A stretch of DNA of 64,000 bases from Puia sp. (GTDB lineage: Bacteria; Bacteroidota; Bacteroidia; Chitinophagales; Chitinophagaceae): contig JARLGZ010000235.1 in assembly GCA_031292515.1 (NCBI GenBank), forward strand, positions 62,001 to 126,000, given 5' to 3'. A program made the translations under genes and the position numbers. The stretch's first letter is position 1. Every line of letters begins with the position of its first letter. Under the pieces are notes generated by a model. That model did no database searches. It had not been told where the DNA came from and worked only from the letters and a program-made list of their open reading frames with translations. Shown here in pieces: positions 7,249 to 17,299 of this stretch.

Positions 7249-9704
7249 ATATTTTTTGTTTCTTTTCCTGCTTCCTTTTCTTTTCCCGATCCTCTCTCCT
7301 TTTCGCTTCCTGCTTCCTTTTCGATTCCCGTTTTCGTCCCTGTCACCGGCGCCGCTTCATCGGGTGAACCGAAATCCACGGCAACACGAAGAGCCCGCAA
7401 ACCCACGATACCCTGTAACTCTTCCAGCTCAAAATGCTCGACGACGCCTGTCAACAGACCCTTGTCGTGCAGGTACTCGATGTATTCGAGATACTCGCTC
7501 GCTTCTTTTGGCTGCGAATAGACGACCGCGATCTTTCCGGGTTGGGTCAGCCGTTCGTCCGTATCACGGATCCTTACCTTATCGATGCGCTTCTTCATGA
7601 TCTCATAGCGAATATTGTAGGCCCCGTCCACATCGAACTTCCTTTCCGCGCTCCGGAAACTGATCGAGATCTGCTCGCCATGCGCCAATATCAACTGTGT
7701 CGTATAAAGAGGCAGTGACAATTCCTTCTCCAGCCGATGGGTGAGCTGTGCGCCGCGGGCAAGCACACTCAATTGCCAGATCTTGAGGTTACGCAGAAAA
7801 AAAATATCGAACGGCCTCCGGGGAGAAATACTCTGACCGGCGTAAATATTGAAATCGACGCCATCGGTTACAAACCGTTCGAAATAATGAGGATAGATCT
7901 CCTGGGCATCCAGCTGTTCCTTGTCGAGGAACCGCGCGACGGCGCTGTTGATATAGGTGATGCTGTTTTCAAAATTCAGACGATGCGCATGGAGAAGACC
8001 GGATTTCGGATCCAGGGACCCAAAATAAGCTTCTACTTCCTTTTTCAGCACCGGCATCGTATTTTTAAGATGGGACAGCAATTCAAAGACCTCCTGTTTT
8101 AGAAAATTGTGAATGACGACCTCGTCGTCCGAAAACAGGATATTGGAAACGGTATTCCTGTATTTGCCGATCCTGAACTGTACTTCGTCAAGCAGCGGGA
8201 AGTCCGCAGCCGTCTTGGCAAGGACGATGATCTCCGAGACCTTTTGTAATTGTTCCAGGAGGTCCTGCTGAATGGCCTGGTTGCGCTCAACAGAAGAATT
8301 CCTTACATCCATAGCCCCGTATAGCGGATAGACGTCTTCAAATACAATGGATTCCATCCGGGGTTCCTCGCCGGCTTCCTGGTGCATGAGATAATTGAGG
8401 GCGGCTTCTGTAAACCGCCACTCGACGGTACTTTGAACGGCCGTAAATTTTTCCCGGATGATCCGGTTCAGCTGGTTGTCGAGGTCCTCCGCCGTTTTTT
8501 TGACGGCAAGGACGAATAGGGAAACAGCCGGTTCGATACGGTGAACCAGGTCCTCCGTCAGGATCCCGGGCTGTCTGCAGGCTACTTCCAGCGTTCCCAG
8601 CAACTCCTTCTCTTCATTCATCAAAGGGCAGATGATCAGGCTTTTCCAACCCTGTTTTTCAAGGATCTTCAGGAAAGGATACCGGCTGACAGACTCCGGT
8701 GTCATCTCCGGGATCACCAGCATTTCGTCCTCCTGCAAAGTGGTAAGAAGATCGGAAGGAAGCTGCTTCTTCCCCGAAGCCATTTCAAAAGCAGGTAGCA
8801 AAATACTATTGCCTCCGTACAAACGGGAAAATACAAAATGATCGTTCACCGTAAAAAAGGGGCTCAGACCGATCTGGAGACCAGGTATGCCCAACAGGTT
8901 CTGCATTTGCAGCTGCAACTCCCCGAAACTCTCCTTGTCAGCAAAGGAGTGAAGGGTCAGGAGGCTATTGCGGATCTTGTGGATGGACTGTTGGGAAGTC
9001 ACCTCCTTTATGCGTAGAATGACCATCCCCTCGAATTCAAAGTTTTCCAGGGGCAGCAATTTCTGCAGCAGGACCATCTGTTTGGCAACATCCTTGCTGC
9101 GATGGAAACAAGGTCCGCAGGGAAGTTCCGGCACCGTTCCCTTCGTCGTAATATCGATATAACGCGTGTCCAGGTCCAGCTCCATATAACGATCCAATCC
9201 CGTATCCGGATCCTTAAAAGGATAGATCGCATTCATGGCGCATTGGAGATCCGTGTCGTAAAACTTATTTAGTATGAGATGATAGATCCCGCTAAGGCGA
9301 CGCTCCATGATCTCCGGATCTGCTTTGGTGTCCGGCGCGGGAACTTTGATCTGCCCATAGCTCCCGTTTAAAAAGGTGTCGCTGAAGATACGCGAGGAAT
9401 AAATGGCCTGGAAAGTGAAAGGAACCGTCACCGCAAAAAAATCCTTGTTGTCCGACAAGGTCACCGGGAAAATAGTCGTCATCATCTGCTCGATCAGCCG
9501 CGCATGCTTCTCCAGGATCGCATCGTCTTCGATCGGCTCCAGCAACTCCGGGTACTGGGTGACCTTCTTCAGCAATTCGGCATATAAATCCCCCGCCCCG
9601 GGACGTCCATTCCGTATGGCATCCTCCCATGACCGGAGCAAAGGCCGGAAGGAAAGGCGGCTTCTGACAGGCAGAAATTTCTTCGGATGCGTGCTGTCTA
9701 ACAT
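7230..9704 (-). CDS. Large GAF-domain protein of unknown function
   Basis: Protein of 824 residues from ATG 9704. A TTG six codons upstream, coupled to the FUSC stop, is an alternative start. A GAF-like ligand-binding segment is visible around residues 330-400: SRYPFLKILEKQGWKSLII followed by CPLMNEEKELLGTLEVACR. The rest is largely helical and gives no family I can name. No kinase, cyclase or output motif is seen. The C-terminus is a Lys/Glu/Gly-rich tail (EKEAGSEKERGSGKEKE). Overlap with the HD-PycTM start and close coupling to the FUSC stop place it in the middle of a three-gene operon. A sensory or scaffold role for that operon is inference only. Confidence 0.7.
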   Translation of the reverse strand: MLDSTHPKKFLPVRSRLSFRPLLRSWEDAIRNGRPGAGDLYAELLKKVTQYPELLEPIEDDAILEKHARLIEQMMTTIFPVTLSDNKDFFAVTVPFTFQAIYSSRIFSDTFLNGSYGQIKVPAPDTKADPEIMERRLSGIYHLILNKFYDTDLQCAMNAIYPFKDPDTGLDRYMELDLDTRYIDITTKGTVPELPCGPCFHRSKDVAKQMVLLQKLLPLENFEFEGMVILRIKEVTSQQSIHKIRNSLLTLHSFADKESFGELQLQMQNLLGIPGLQIGLSPFFTVNDHFVFSRLYGGNSILLPAFEMASGKKQLPSDLLTTLQEDEMLVIPEMTPESVSRYPFLKILEKQGWKSLIICPLMNEEKELLGTLEVACRQPGILTEDLVHRIEPAVSLFVLAVKKTAEDLDNQLNRIIREKFTAVQSTVEWRFTEAALNYLMHQEAGEEPRMESIVFEDVYPLYGAMDVRNSSVERNQAIQQDLLEQLQKVSEIIVLAKTAADFPLLDEVQFRIGKYRNTVSNILFSDDEVVIHNFLKQEVFELLSHLKNTMPVLKKEVEAYFGSLDPKSGLLHAHRLNFENSITYINSAVARFLDKEQLDAQEIYPHYFERFVTDGVDFNIYAGQSISPRRPFDIFFLRNLKIWQLSVLARGAQLTHRLEKELSLPLYTTQLILAHGEQISISFRSAERKFDVDGAYNIRYEIMKKRIDKVRIRDTDERLTQPGKIAVVYSQPKEASEYLEYIEYLHDKGLLTGVVEHFELEELQGIVGLRALRVAVDFGSPDEAAPVTGTKTGIEKEAGSEKERGSGKEKEAGKETKNIWIQQE

Positions 9705-9718
9705 GCTGACAAAGTTAA

Positions 9719-12079
9719 TCAATTACCGGGCAGCTGACTTTTTGTTACCATAAACCCTCCCCGGGGGGATAGGTCAGGAAATGCCGCCCCGGAATCTGTC
9801 CCGGCTTCCTGATTACCGGGTTCGTCTCCTCCGCTATCAGCAGCCCGCTCAATAGACGCCGGATGCAGGTTTCGACTCAGCCTTTCGATATCCCCCGCCA
9901 CCTTCGCGATAAAATTGAACTGGTCCACAATGGGCTTGAATTCAGACAGTTGATTGCGGGTTTCGCTATGCAGCACCCCCTGGTCCAATTCTGCCTTGCG
10001 CTGCTTGATCAGGGTATTGACCCGGTCGTTCATTACCCGGAGATCTTCCTTGACAACAGGATTTTCGATAGCCGGCACCCCTTGTTCCAGGATCTTGTGC
10101 GCTTGATTCAGCTTACGGATGCTGGCTTCAATCACAGGCTGGTAGTCAGGGGAGGCATATTTCATGGCTGATCCCATATAATAAGCCAGGGTCGCAATAT
10201 GAGAAGTCAGCATATGATTGGCCACGACGAATTCATGCACATACCCGACATTCTTTTGTTTGCTCCGGGGCTCCGACAACATACGGCTAAAGGCATCGGA
10301 GAGGTTCGCCAGCGAGACGAAAGCCTTTTTCCGTGAGAGTTTGTACCGGTTGACCGAAAGCGTCCTTCCCAGGAAAGGTTCGGACACATCCCTGAAATAA
10401 CGGATATTGTCTTCTACCGTTTTCCCCATGTACTCAATAACCCGCTCCTGTTCCCAGGACGGAATAAAGAAGATGTTCGCGAGAAAGGCGATTGCCGATC
10501 CGATCACGGTATCGATCACCCGGTCCAGCAGGACCGCGCTGAAATGGTGAGGGTTCAGCAAATGAAACAGGAGCAGGATATAGGGCGTCATAAACACTAC
10601 ACTGACAAGGTACCGCGTTCTCAAAAACGAGTAGGTCCCTATCATAAGCAGGATCATAAGCACGAAAAGGACGGTAGGATCCGTGATAAAATACAGGATC
10701 AGCAGACCGATCAGGGCCCCGGCAAGGGTTCCGGTCAACCGCTCGTAATTCCTCCGTTTGGTCAGGCTGTAAGCAGGCTTCAGGATGACGATGATCGTCA
10801 GCAGGATCCAATAACTATGGCCAAAAGGGAAGAAATTGGATACAAGGACCCCCGCCATCGTGGCAATGCTGACACGCAGGGAATGCCTGAAAATATTCGA
10901 CTGCAGCGTAAAATTCTCCCAAAGCAGCTTTTGATCGATATCCTGGTGGGTAATGAACTGTTCGTAATCGATGGCCGGCTTGACCCTCTTCTCCAGCAGG
11001 GCGTCATAAGTCGTATATCCATGCAAGGTATGGATCCGGTCGGCGATATCCTGCATACTCTCCAGGATATGCCGGAGACTGATGAACCCCTCCACATTTC
11101 CTGCCGTCCGGTTTGAGTCCCTGAATTTTATAAAAGAATCGCGAAGCGCAGCGACACGACCGGCCAGAAAAGGTGTCTCCTCCGAAGGCCTGCCGCTCTT
11201 GACGGCGATGCCGATCGTATCCAGCTCCATGACCATATCGAGGATCAACAGCCGGTATTGCTCCAATATATCGCCGTCATCGAAGAGTGCATGGAGTGTC
11301 TTATAGTCCTGGTGAGAGGTCATCACCCGCTCGAAGAGGTCTACAATATCCAGGAAGATCATGACCAGCACACGGCCCCTGTGCGTGGACTCCTTCACGA
11401 TATCGCGGCTCTTGAACAAGAGTTCGCGGATCAGGTCCTGTTTCTCATGGACGATGATCTGTTGATCCACCAACTGGCGGTAGTTTTTATCAAAATCGGG
11501 CTGACGCTCATAAAAAGAAGCTTTCGCCTGCAGGTACAGGGCCGTCGACTGGATACAATCCCCGAGTGCCTGCTGGGTCAGCTTGTAAGGCCGGAAACTA
11601 TAAAGCAGCAAGCTTAAAAGAGTATACCAGGCGCCCCCGGCCAGGACCAGAAGCGCATTGATCAGCACCTGCCGTCCTCCTGCATAGGGATGATCGATGT
11701 TCAACACCATCACCAGCAAGGCCGCAATGCCGACCGAACTGGCCCTGCTGCCGTATATGCCGATCATGGAAAATACAAAACAGGAACCGAACACCAGGAA
11801 GTCCAGGAAGACGGGCCGGGCGACGGCGAAGCCCGTCAGGACTGCTTCTGCGAAAATGATCGCCATACATGCCATCATGCCGTTCCTCCGGTGATGGATC
11901 GGTCCCGGGTTATCGGTCACGGCCACGCACATCGCTCCCACCGAAAGAACGATGCCTGCCGAAAGATCATGAAAATAGCCCAGGACGATCGCCGGAAGGG
12001 AAATACCGGCGGTGATCCTCACCCCATCGCTCAGATAATGGCTATTGACGAAGCTTTTGTATTGTTTGATATAGTCCAT
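9719..12079 (-). CDS. FUSC/YccS-family inner membrane protein
   Basis: Protein of 786 residues with two blocks of transmembrane helices, near residues 20-160 and 395-520, each followed by a long cytoplasmic region. This is the duplicated layout of YccS/FUSC proteins, a family with aromatic acid exporters and inner-membrane proteins of unknown substrate. MCVAVTDNPGPIHHRRNGM in the first block and PFGHSYWILLTIIVILKPAYSLTKRRNYERL in two parts (PFGHSYWILLT, then KPAYSLTKRRNYERLTGT) in the second are family hallmarks. It is the first gene of the FUSC-GAF-HD/PycTM operon, and it diverges from the TonB receptor gene across 114 bp. The substrate is unknown. Confidence 0.85.
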   Translation of the reverse strand: MDYIKQYKSFVNSHYLSDGVRITAGISLPAIVLGYFHDLSAGIVLSVGAMCVAVTDNPGPIHHRRNGMMACMAIIFAEAVLTGFAVARPVFLDFLVFGSCFVFSMIGIYGSRASSVGIAALLVMVLNIDHPYAGGRQVLINALLVLAGGAWYTLLSLLLYSFRPYKLTQQALGDCIQSTALYLQAKASFYERQPDFDKNYRQLVDQQIIVHEKQDLIRELLFKSRDIVKESTHRGRVLVMIFLDIVDLFERVMTSHQDYKTLHALFDDGDILEQYRLLILDMVMELDTIGIAVKSGRPSEETPFLAGRVAALRDSFIKFRDSNRTAGNVEGFISLRHILESMQDIADRIHTLHGYTTYDALLEKRVKPAIDYEQFITHQDIDQKLLWENFTLQSNIFRHSLRVSIATMAGVLVSNFFPFGHSYWILLTIIVILKPAYSLTKRRNYERLTGTLAGALIGLLILYFITDPTVLFVLMILLMIGTYSFLRTRYLVSVVFMTPYILLLFHLLNPHHFSAVLLDRVIDTVIGSAIAFLANIFFIPSWEQERVIEYMGKTVEDNIRYFRDVSEPFLGRTLSVNRYKLSRKKAFVSLANLSDAFSRMLSEPRSKQKNVGYVHEFVVANHMLTSHIATLAYYMGSAMKYASPDYQPVIEASIRKLNQAHKILEQGVPAIENPVVKEDLRVMNDRVNTLIKQRKAELDQGVLHSETRNQLSEFKPIVDQFNFIAKVAGDIERLSRNLHPASIERAADSGGDEPGNQEAGTDSGAAFPDLSPRGGFMVTKSQLPGN

Positions 12080-12193
12080 TTTTTGTCCCTGCTTTGCCTT
12101 TCACCGGTTATTTTTTTCCGCTCAGCGTGAGTCCTTTTCGACGCGATCCTCCCCCATCTTACTTTCGCGCTTCAAATCTCCTAAAATTTGATC

Positions 12194-14701
12194 ATGCGCG
12201 GTATTTTTTTACTGGTTTCAGCCGTTTTATCCTATTTGTCAATATGCGCTCAATCGGCTGCTTATCAATCCATCAAAGGAATCGTGCGTGATGAGCAGGC
12301 AAAACCCCTTTCAAATGTTTCCGTAACCTTGCGGAAAAGGGGAGATTCTTCTCTCGTCAAGTTGAGCGTCACGGATGCATCGGGTCATTATACCTTTGCC
12401 GATATTGCCCCGGGCAGCTATTTTATCGAAGGGTCGCACATTGGTTACGGCAACCTGCAATCGACGGCTTTTGAGCTCGGCACGGCAGGACGGACAACCG
12501 GCGCCCCCGCCGGGAACAAAGAGTTTATGGTCCCGGACATAAATCTCGTGAAGACATCGGACGGGCTGCAGGAAGTCGTAGTCACCACCCGCAAACCCAT
12601 GATAGAAGTAAAAGCGGACAAGATGATCCTCAATGTCGAAGGAAGCGTCAATTCGGTGGGAGTGGACGCGCTGGAATTGTTGCGCAAATCGCCAGGGGTC
12701 ATGGTAGACAAGGACAACAACCTGACTCTTAGCGGCAAGAATGGCGTGCAGGTGTACATCGACGGAAAGCCGACCCCTCTTACGGGAGCAGACCTGGCAA
12801 ATTATCTTAAGACCGTACAGTCCTCTTCCATCGAAGCCATCGAGATCATCAGCAACCCATCCGCGAAATACGACGCAGCCGGGAATGCCGGGATTATCAA
12901 TATCCGGCTGAAGAAGAATAAGACCTACGGCACCAACGGAACCGTCAATGCCGGCTACGATATCGGCATCTACCCGAAATACAATGCCGGGCTTTCCCTG
13001 AACCACCGCGACGGCAACCTCAATGTATACGGCAGCTATTCCTACAGCAAGGCCCGGAACGAAAGCTACATGAATATGTATCGTTTACAGGCGGATACCG
13101 TATTCAACCAGCGAAGCACCATGACCTCCCGGTTTGAAAGCCATAATTTTAAGGCGGGGCTTGACTACACGCTGAATCCGCGGAATACCATCGGGTTCAT
13201 GGTCAACGGCAGCCTGTCCGACAATGCAGACGGCAATTACAGCCGTACGCCCATTTCCTATGCCCCCACCGGTACCGTGGACAAGATACTGGTCGCCAAT
13301 AACCGTCTCGTCGGGAAACGGAATAATGTGAATGGCAATCTGAACTATCGCTACGCCGACACCGCCGGCAGGGAATGGACGATCGACGCGGATCACGGAC
13401 AATATACCATTCGGACCAATCAGCTCCAGCCCAACTATTATTACGACCCGGCGGGCACTACCCTTACAGACAGCAATGTCTACAACCTGGTCGCACCGAC
13501 CGATATAAATATCTACAGCCTCAAAAGCGACTATGAGCAAAATTTTAAAAAGGGCAGGCTTGGACTGGGCTTTAAGACTTCCTATGTCACCAGCGACAAT
13601 GATTTCACCCAGTATGAATTTCTCCCCCAGGGGAAACAGATGGACACGCTGAACAGTAATTCCTTTGGCTACAAGGAGAACATCAATGCCGCCTATGCCA
13701 ACTATAACCGGGCCCTGAAAGGATGGACCGTCCAGGGAGGACTGCGTGTCGAGAACACCCATGCCATCGGCCGATCCAGGGGTTACAGGCAAGTGGGCGA
13801 TGGCTATACCGCCTTCGATTCGAGCTTTGACCGTAACTATACCGGGTTCTTCCCCAGCGCGGCCCTGACCTATAACAAGGACCCAAAAAGACAATGGACG
13901 CTGGCCTACAGCCGTCGCATCGACCGGCCGGCCTACCAGGACCTGAACCCCTTCGAGTTCAGATTGGACGAATACACCTTCGAGAAGGGTAACACAAACC
14001 TGAAACCCCAGTATACGAATAGCATCGGGCTCACCTACCTCTATCAATACAAACTTACCACAACGCTGAACTACAGCCACGTCAGGGATATGTTCGCTCA
14101 GCTGCTGGACACCACCGACCTCTCCAAATCCTATATCACCAAACAGAATCTCGCTACGCAGGATATTATCAGCCTCAACGTCAGCTATCCGTTCCAATAC
14201 CAATGGTACAGCATGTTTAGCAACCTGAATGCCTACTATTCGAGATACAAGGCGAATTTCGGACCCGGCCGTATCATCGACCTCGACGTATATGCGTTGG
14301 TCTTCTACGCACAGAACAGCTTTCGTCTCGGCAAAGGTTGGTCGGGCGAACTGACGGGTTTCTATACCTCTCCTTCGATCTGGCAGGGAACTTTCAAAAG
14401 CAAAGAGATGTGGAGCGTGGACGGCGGATTGCAGAAGACGGTCATGAAAGGAAAGGCTACCCTGAAGGCTTCCGTCAGCGACATCTTTAAAACCATGACC
14501 TGGAAAGGTACGAGTGATTTTGCCGGCCAGCTGAATATCGCCAGCGGAGGATGGGAAAGCCGGCTGCTCAAGCTCAATTTCATCTACCGCTTTGGCAATA
14601 CCCAGGTCAAGCCCACTCTCCAACATAAGACCGGCTCCGAAGAAGAGAGCAAGCGTGTGGGAAACGGCGGCGGAAGCGGCGCGGGGATGGGGAATAATTA
14701 A
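12194..14701 (+). CDS. TonB-dependent receptor-like outer membrane protein with carboxypeptidase-regulatory domain
   Basis: Outer-membrane protein of 835 residues from ATG 12194; a TTG two codons earlier is less likely. The signal peptide MRGIFLLVSAVLSYLSICAQS is followed by a CarboxypepD_reg-like beta domain (about residues 28-90, IKGIVRDEQAKPLSNVSV). A plug domain follows near 130-220 (VNSVGVDALELLRKSPGVMV, GVQVYIDGKPTPL), and then a large barrel of the OMP_b-brl_3 type. The C-terminus ends in a glycine-rich tail (GGGSGAGMGNN) instead of the usual terminal aromatic residue. No SusD-like partner is adjacent, so it is not a classical polysaccharide-uptake pair. The substrate is unknown. Confidence 0.87.
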   Translation: MRGIFLLVSAVLSYLSICAQSAAYQSIKGIVRDEQAKPLSNVSVTLRKRGDSSLVKLSVTDASGHYTFADIAPGSYFIEGSHIGYGNLQSTAFELGTAGRTTGAPAGNKEFMVPDINLVKTSDGLQEVVVTTRKPMIEVKADKMILNVEGSVNSVGVDALELLRKSPGVMVDKDNNLTLSGKNGVQVYIDGKPTPLTGADLANYLKTVQSSSIEAIEIISNPSAKYDAAGNAGIINIRLKKNKTYGTNGTVNAGYDIGIYPKYNAGLSLNHRDGNLNVYGSYSYSKARNESYMNMYRLQADTVFNQRSTMTSRFESHNFKAGLDYTLNPRNTIGFMVNGSLSDNADGNYSRTPISYAPTGTVDKILVANNRLVGKRNNVNGNLNYRYADTAGREWTIDADHGQYTIRTNQLQPNYYYDPAGTTLTDSNVYNLVAPTDINIYSLKSDYEQNFKKGRLGLGFKTSYVTSDNDFTQYEFLPQGKQMDTLNSNSFGYKENINAAYANYNRALKGWTVQGGLRVENTHAIGRSRGYRQVGDGYTAFDSSFDRNYTGFFPSAALTYNKDPKRQWTLAYSRRIDRPAYQDLNPFEFRLDEYTFEKGNTNLKPQYTNSIGLTYLYQYKLTTTLNYSHVRDMFAQLLDTTDLSKSYITKQNLATQDIISLNVSYPFQYQWYSMFSNLNAYYSRYKANFGPGRIIDLDVYALVFYAQNSFRLGKGWSGELTGFYTSPSIWQGTFKSKEMWSVDGGLQKTVMKGKATLKASVSDIFKTMTWKGTSDFAGQLNIASGGWESRLLKLNFIYRFGNTQVKPTLQHKTGSEEESKRVGNGGGSGAGMGNN

Positions 14702-14805
14702 CCTCACCCCTTCTCACCGGCCCTTCTAACCCGGGCGTTTCACGCTTAGAATTTATCCTTCGTTTAATTTCCTGATTTTCTTATTTTTACTCCTCCAAAC
14801 ATTCT

Positions 14806-16254
14806 ATGTTACCCATCATCCAGGAGATCCGGCAGTTATTTGCCACCTATAGTCAGGAACCCGTCACCGGTGTCGAAAAACTTCCGCAGTCCGGAAGCAA
14901 CCGGAGTTACTTCAGGCTCAGCACCAGCGGCCGGTCCTATATCGTAACCTATAACGATAATGTAAAAGAGAACAAGACCTTTATCTATTTCAGCAGGCAT
15001 TTCCGGGGCTGCGGCTGCCCGGTACCTGAGATATTTTGTGTGAACGATACCTGCACGATCTATGTGCAGGAAGACTTTGCGGATACATCCCTGCTGGCCA
15101 GCCTGGAACGTCACGGCCGGAACGAATACGTATACGGGCTCTTCCGCCAGAGCCTGGAAGAACTGGCGCATATGCAGATCGCCGGTGACCGGCAGCTGGA
15201 CTACGGCCAGTGTATCACTTCGAAGGAGTTCGGGAAACAGGCGATCCTAAGCGACCTGCTCTATTTTAAATATTATTTTCTGGATACCCTGCAGATCCCC
15301 TACGACAAGGAAAAACTTATTGACGACTTCGAGGCGCTGAGCACCTATCTGACCCGGGTAGACTATAAATATTTCATGTTCCGTGATTTCCAGAGCCGCA
15401 ATATCATGGTGCAGGACGACAGGGTTCATTTTATCGACTTCCAGGGTGGTATGAAGGGAGCGCTGCAATACGATGTCGCCTCCATGCTGTGGCAGGCCAA
15501 GGCGGAATTGCTGGATGACTGGAAAAACGGCCTGCTGGATCACTACATGGACTGCGTGGAGAAAATCCTCGGAAAAAAGATCGACCGGCCGCGGTTTGTC
15601 AGCCAATACAATGGCTATGTCCTGATCAGGCTGCTGCAGGTACTCGGCGCTTATGGGTTCCGGGGGCTTTTCGAACGGAAGGCCCATTTCCTGACCAGCA
15701 TCCCCCTGGCGCTCCGAAACCTGAAATGGTTCTTCCTCAATAAACAGGTAGGAATTGTTTTGCCGGAATTTGAACGTTTATTGGGTTTGATTGTTATGGA
15801 TGAGGTGATAGACAGGTTCGAGCCTTTGCGCGCGAACGAGACAACACCGCTGATCGTGCATATCAACAGTTTCTCTTACAAGAAGGGGATTCCCGAAGAT
15901 GGCAGCGGAAACGGCGGCGGCTTTGTCTTCGATTGCAGGAGCATCCTCAATCCGGGGCGGCAGGAAGAATTCAGGCCCCTCAGGGGTAGGGACAAACCGG
16001 TAAAGGACTTTCTCGAACAGCAGACATTGATGCCGGTATTTATGAATAGCGTCTATTCGATCATAGATATCGCCGTCGAAGACTATATCCGAAGAGGATT
16101 CGAAAGTCTTTCCGTCAATTTTGGATGTACCGGCGGCCAACACAGGAGCGTATATGCCGCAGATGCGCTTGTAAGGCATCTCAGGAATAAGTTCAGCGTA
16201 AAGATCGATCTGCATCACCGGGAACAGGAAGCAAAAAATTGGATCAACGGGTAA
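14806..16254 (+). CDS. Aminoglycoside-phosphotransferase-type kinase fused to a RapZ C-terminal domain
   Basis: Fusion of 482 residues. Residues 1-310 are a small-molecule kinase of the APH/choline-kinase fold: SGSNRSYFRL in the nucleotide-binding lobe, the catalytic loop FRDFQSRNIMV near residue 198, and the metal-binding FIDFQGGMKGALQYD after it. Residues 345-482 are the RapZ C-terminal domain, with VHINSFSYKKGIP, FDCRSILNPG and the phosphate-binding NFGCTGGQHRSVYAA near residue 440. In E. coli RapZ this domain senses glucosamine 6-phosphate. Related kinases (AmgK) phosphorylate N-acetylmuramate or GlcNAc for cell-wall recycling. An amino-sugar kinase regulated by an amino-sugar phosphate is therefore a fair inference. 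The gene is 15 bp from the first acyltransferase, in one operon. Confidence 0.83.
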   Translation: MLPIIQEIRQLFATYSQEPVTGVEKLPQSGSNRSYFRLSTSGRSYIVTYNDNVKENKTFIYFSRHFRGCGCPVPEIFCVNDTCTIYVQEDFADTSLLASLERHGRNEYVYGLFRQSLEELAHMQIAGDRQLDYGQCITSKEFGKQAILSDLLYFKYYFLDTLQIPYDKEKLIDDFEALSTYLTRVDYKYFMFRDFQSRNIMVQDDRVHFIDFQGGMKGALQYDVASMLWQAKAELLDDWKNGLLDHYMDCVEKILGKKIDRPRFVSQYNGYVLIRLLQVLGAYGFRGLFERKAHFLTSIPLALRNLKWFFLNKQVGIVLPEFERLLGLIVMDEVIDRFEPLRANETTPLIVHINSFSYKKGIPEDGSGNGGGFVFDCRSILNPGRQEEFRPLRGRDKPVKDFLEQQTLMPVFMNSVYSIIDIAVEDYIRRGFESLSVNFGCTGGQHRSVYAADALVRHLRNKFSVKIDLHHREQEAKNWING

Positions 16255-16269
16255 ACCGGTCAGAATCAC

Positions 16270-17175
16270 ATGTATTATCTCATCTACGGTATCCTCTATA
16301 CGATGTCTCTCGTGCCGATGCGGCTTTTGTATATCCTTTCGGATATTCTCGCCTTTTTCCTTTACTATTTCATCCGTTACCGGCGCGGTGTCGTTATGGG
16401 CAACCTCCTTATCGCATTCCCCGAAAAAAGCGACGAGGAACGGACCCGTATCGCCAAAAAATTTTACAGGCAGTTCGTCGACAGTTTCATGGAGACGATA
16501 AAACTTCTCTCCGCCGGCAAATCCTTTATAACACGCCGCTTCGTCATAGACAACCCGGAAGTACTGGAAAGCCAGTTTCGCCGGGGACGGAAATGCCAGC
16601 TCCACCTCGGCCATACTTTTAACTGGGAGATTGCGGACGCGGCAATGCCCCTGCTAAGCTCCTTTCGATTCCTGGTCGTGTATATGCCTATAGGCAACAA
16701 AGTCTTCGACCGGCTGTTCATGAAGATCAGGGGACGGACCGGAACGGTCCTGTTGCCGGCGACCGACATGCGCAAGAAGATCCTTCCCTATCGCAATGAC
16801 CGCTATCTGCTGACCCTGGTCGCAGACCAGGCGCCGGGAGGGCCCGAATATGCCTATTGGCTGAATTTTTTTGGAAAGCCTACCCCTTTCGTAAAAGCTC
16901 CTGAGAGAGGAGCCCGGATCGCCGATATTCCCGTCGTTTTCGCCCAACTCTACAGCACGCGGCGTGGACACTACCGGGCCCGGCTCGAGACCGCCGCCGA
17001 CCATCCGGGTGAATTGCCCGAAGGTGAGCTGACCCGTCGTTATACCGCCTTTCTGGAACGCTGCATCCGGCAATATCCCGAAAACTACCTCTGGAGCCAC
17101 AAAAGATGGAAAAGTCAATGGAAACCCGAATACAGGGACAACTGGATAGACCAGCAAGAGAATATACCCGCCTGA
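16270..17175 (+). CDS. Lipid A-type lysophospholipid acyltransferase, copy 1
   Basis: Membrane-associated acyltransferase of the LpxL/HtrB family, 301 residues, which transfers acyl chains onto lipid A precursors or similar lipids at the inner membrane. It has an N-terminal membrane helix (MYYLIYGILYTMSLVPMRL) and the YRRGVVMGNLLIAFPEKS family motif near residue 40. The catalytic HX4E motif GHTFNWE is at about residue 116. VADQAPGGPEYAYWLNFFG near 185 and the C-terminal LWSHKRWK complete the set. It lies directly after the APH-RapZ fusion and before a close paralogue, so the pair could add two different secondary acyl chains. Confidence 0.87.
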   Translation: MYYLIYGILYTMSLVPMRLLYILSDILAFFLYYFIRYRRGVVMGNLLIAFPEKSDEERTRIAKKFYRQFVDSFMETIKLLSAGKSFITRRFVIDNPEVLESQFRRGRKCQLHLGHTFNWEIADAAMPLLSSFRFLVVYMPIGNKVFDRLFMKIRGRTGTVLLPATDMRKKILPYRNDRYLLTLVADQAPGGPEYAYWLNFFGKPTPFVKAPERGARIADIPVVFAQLYSTRRGHYRARLETAADHPGELPEGELTRRYTAFLERCIRQYPENYLWSHKRWKSQWKPEYRDNWIDQQENIPA

Positions 17176-17237
17176 TAAAGACCGGAATTAACAAATCCGG
17201 AGTCTCCTCTTTTATTACCTTTACCCGGACCCTTATA

Positions 17238-17277
17238 TTTAAAACATCATGCCCGGGTTTAAAACATCATGCCCGGG
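17238..17277. repeat. Perfect tandem duplication of 20 bp between the two acyltransferase genes
   Basis: TTTAAAACATCATGCCCGGG occurs twice head to tail, at 17238-17257 and 17258-17277, with no mismatch. Exact identity suggests a recent slippage event. It lies 23 bp before the ATG of the second acyltransferase and adds a spurious upstream ATG in each copy. Confidence 0.95.
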
Positions 17278-17299
17278 GGCATGGACAATCTCATTTTGC

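Noticed and set aside
13085-14707. A 540-codon open frame on the minus strand
   Set aside because: It lies wholly opposite the TonB receptor gene, has a composition typical of an antisense shadow and no signal or motif. The plus-strand protein has clear domains.
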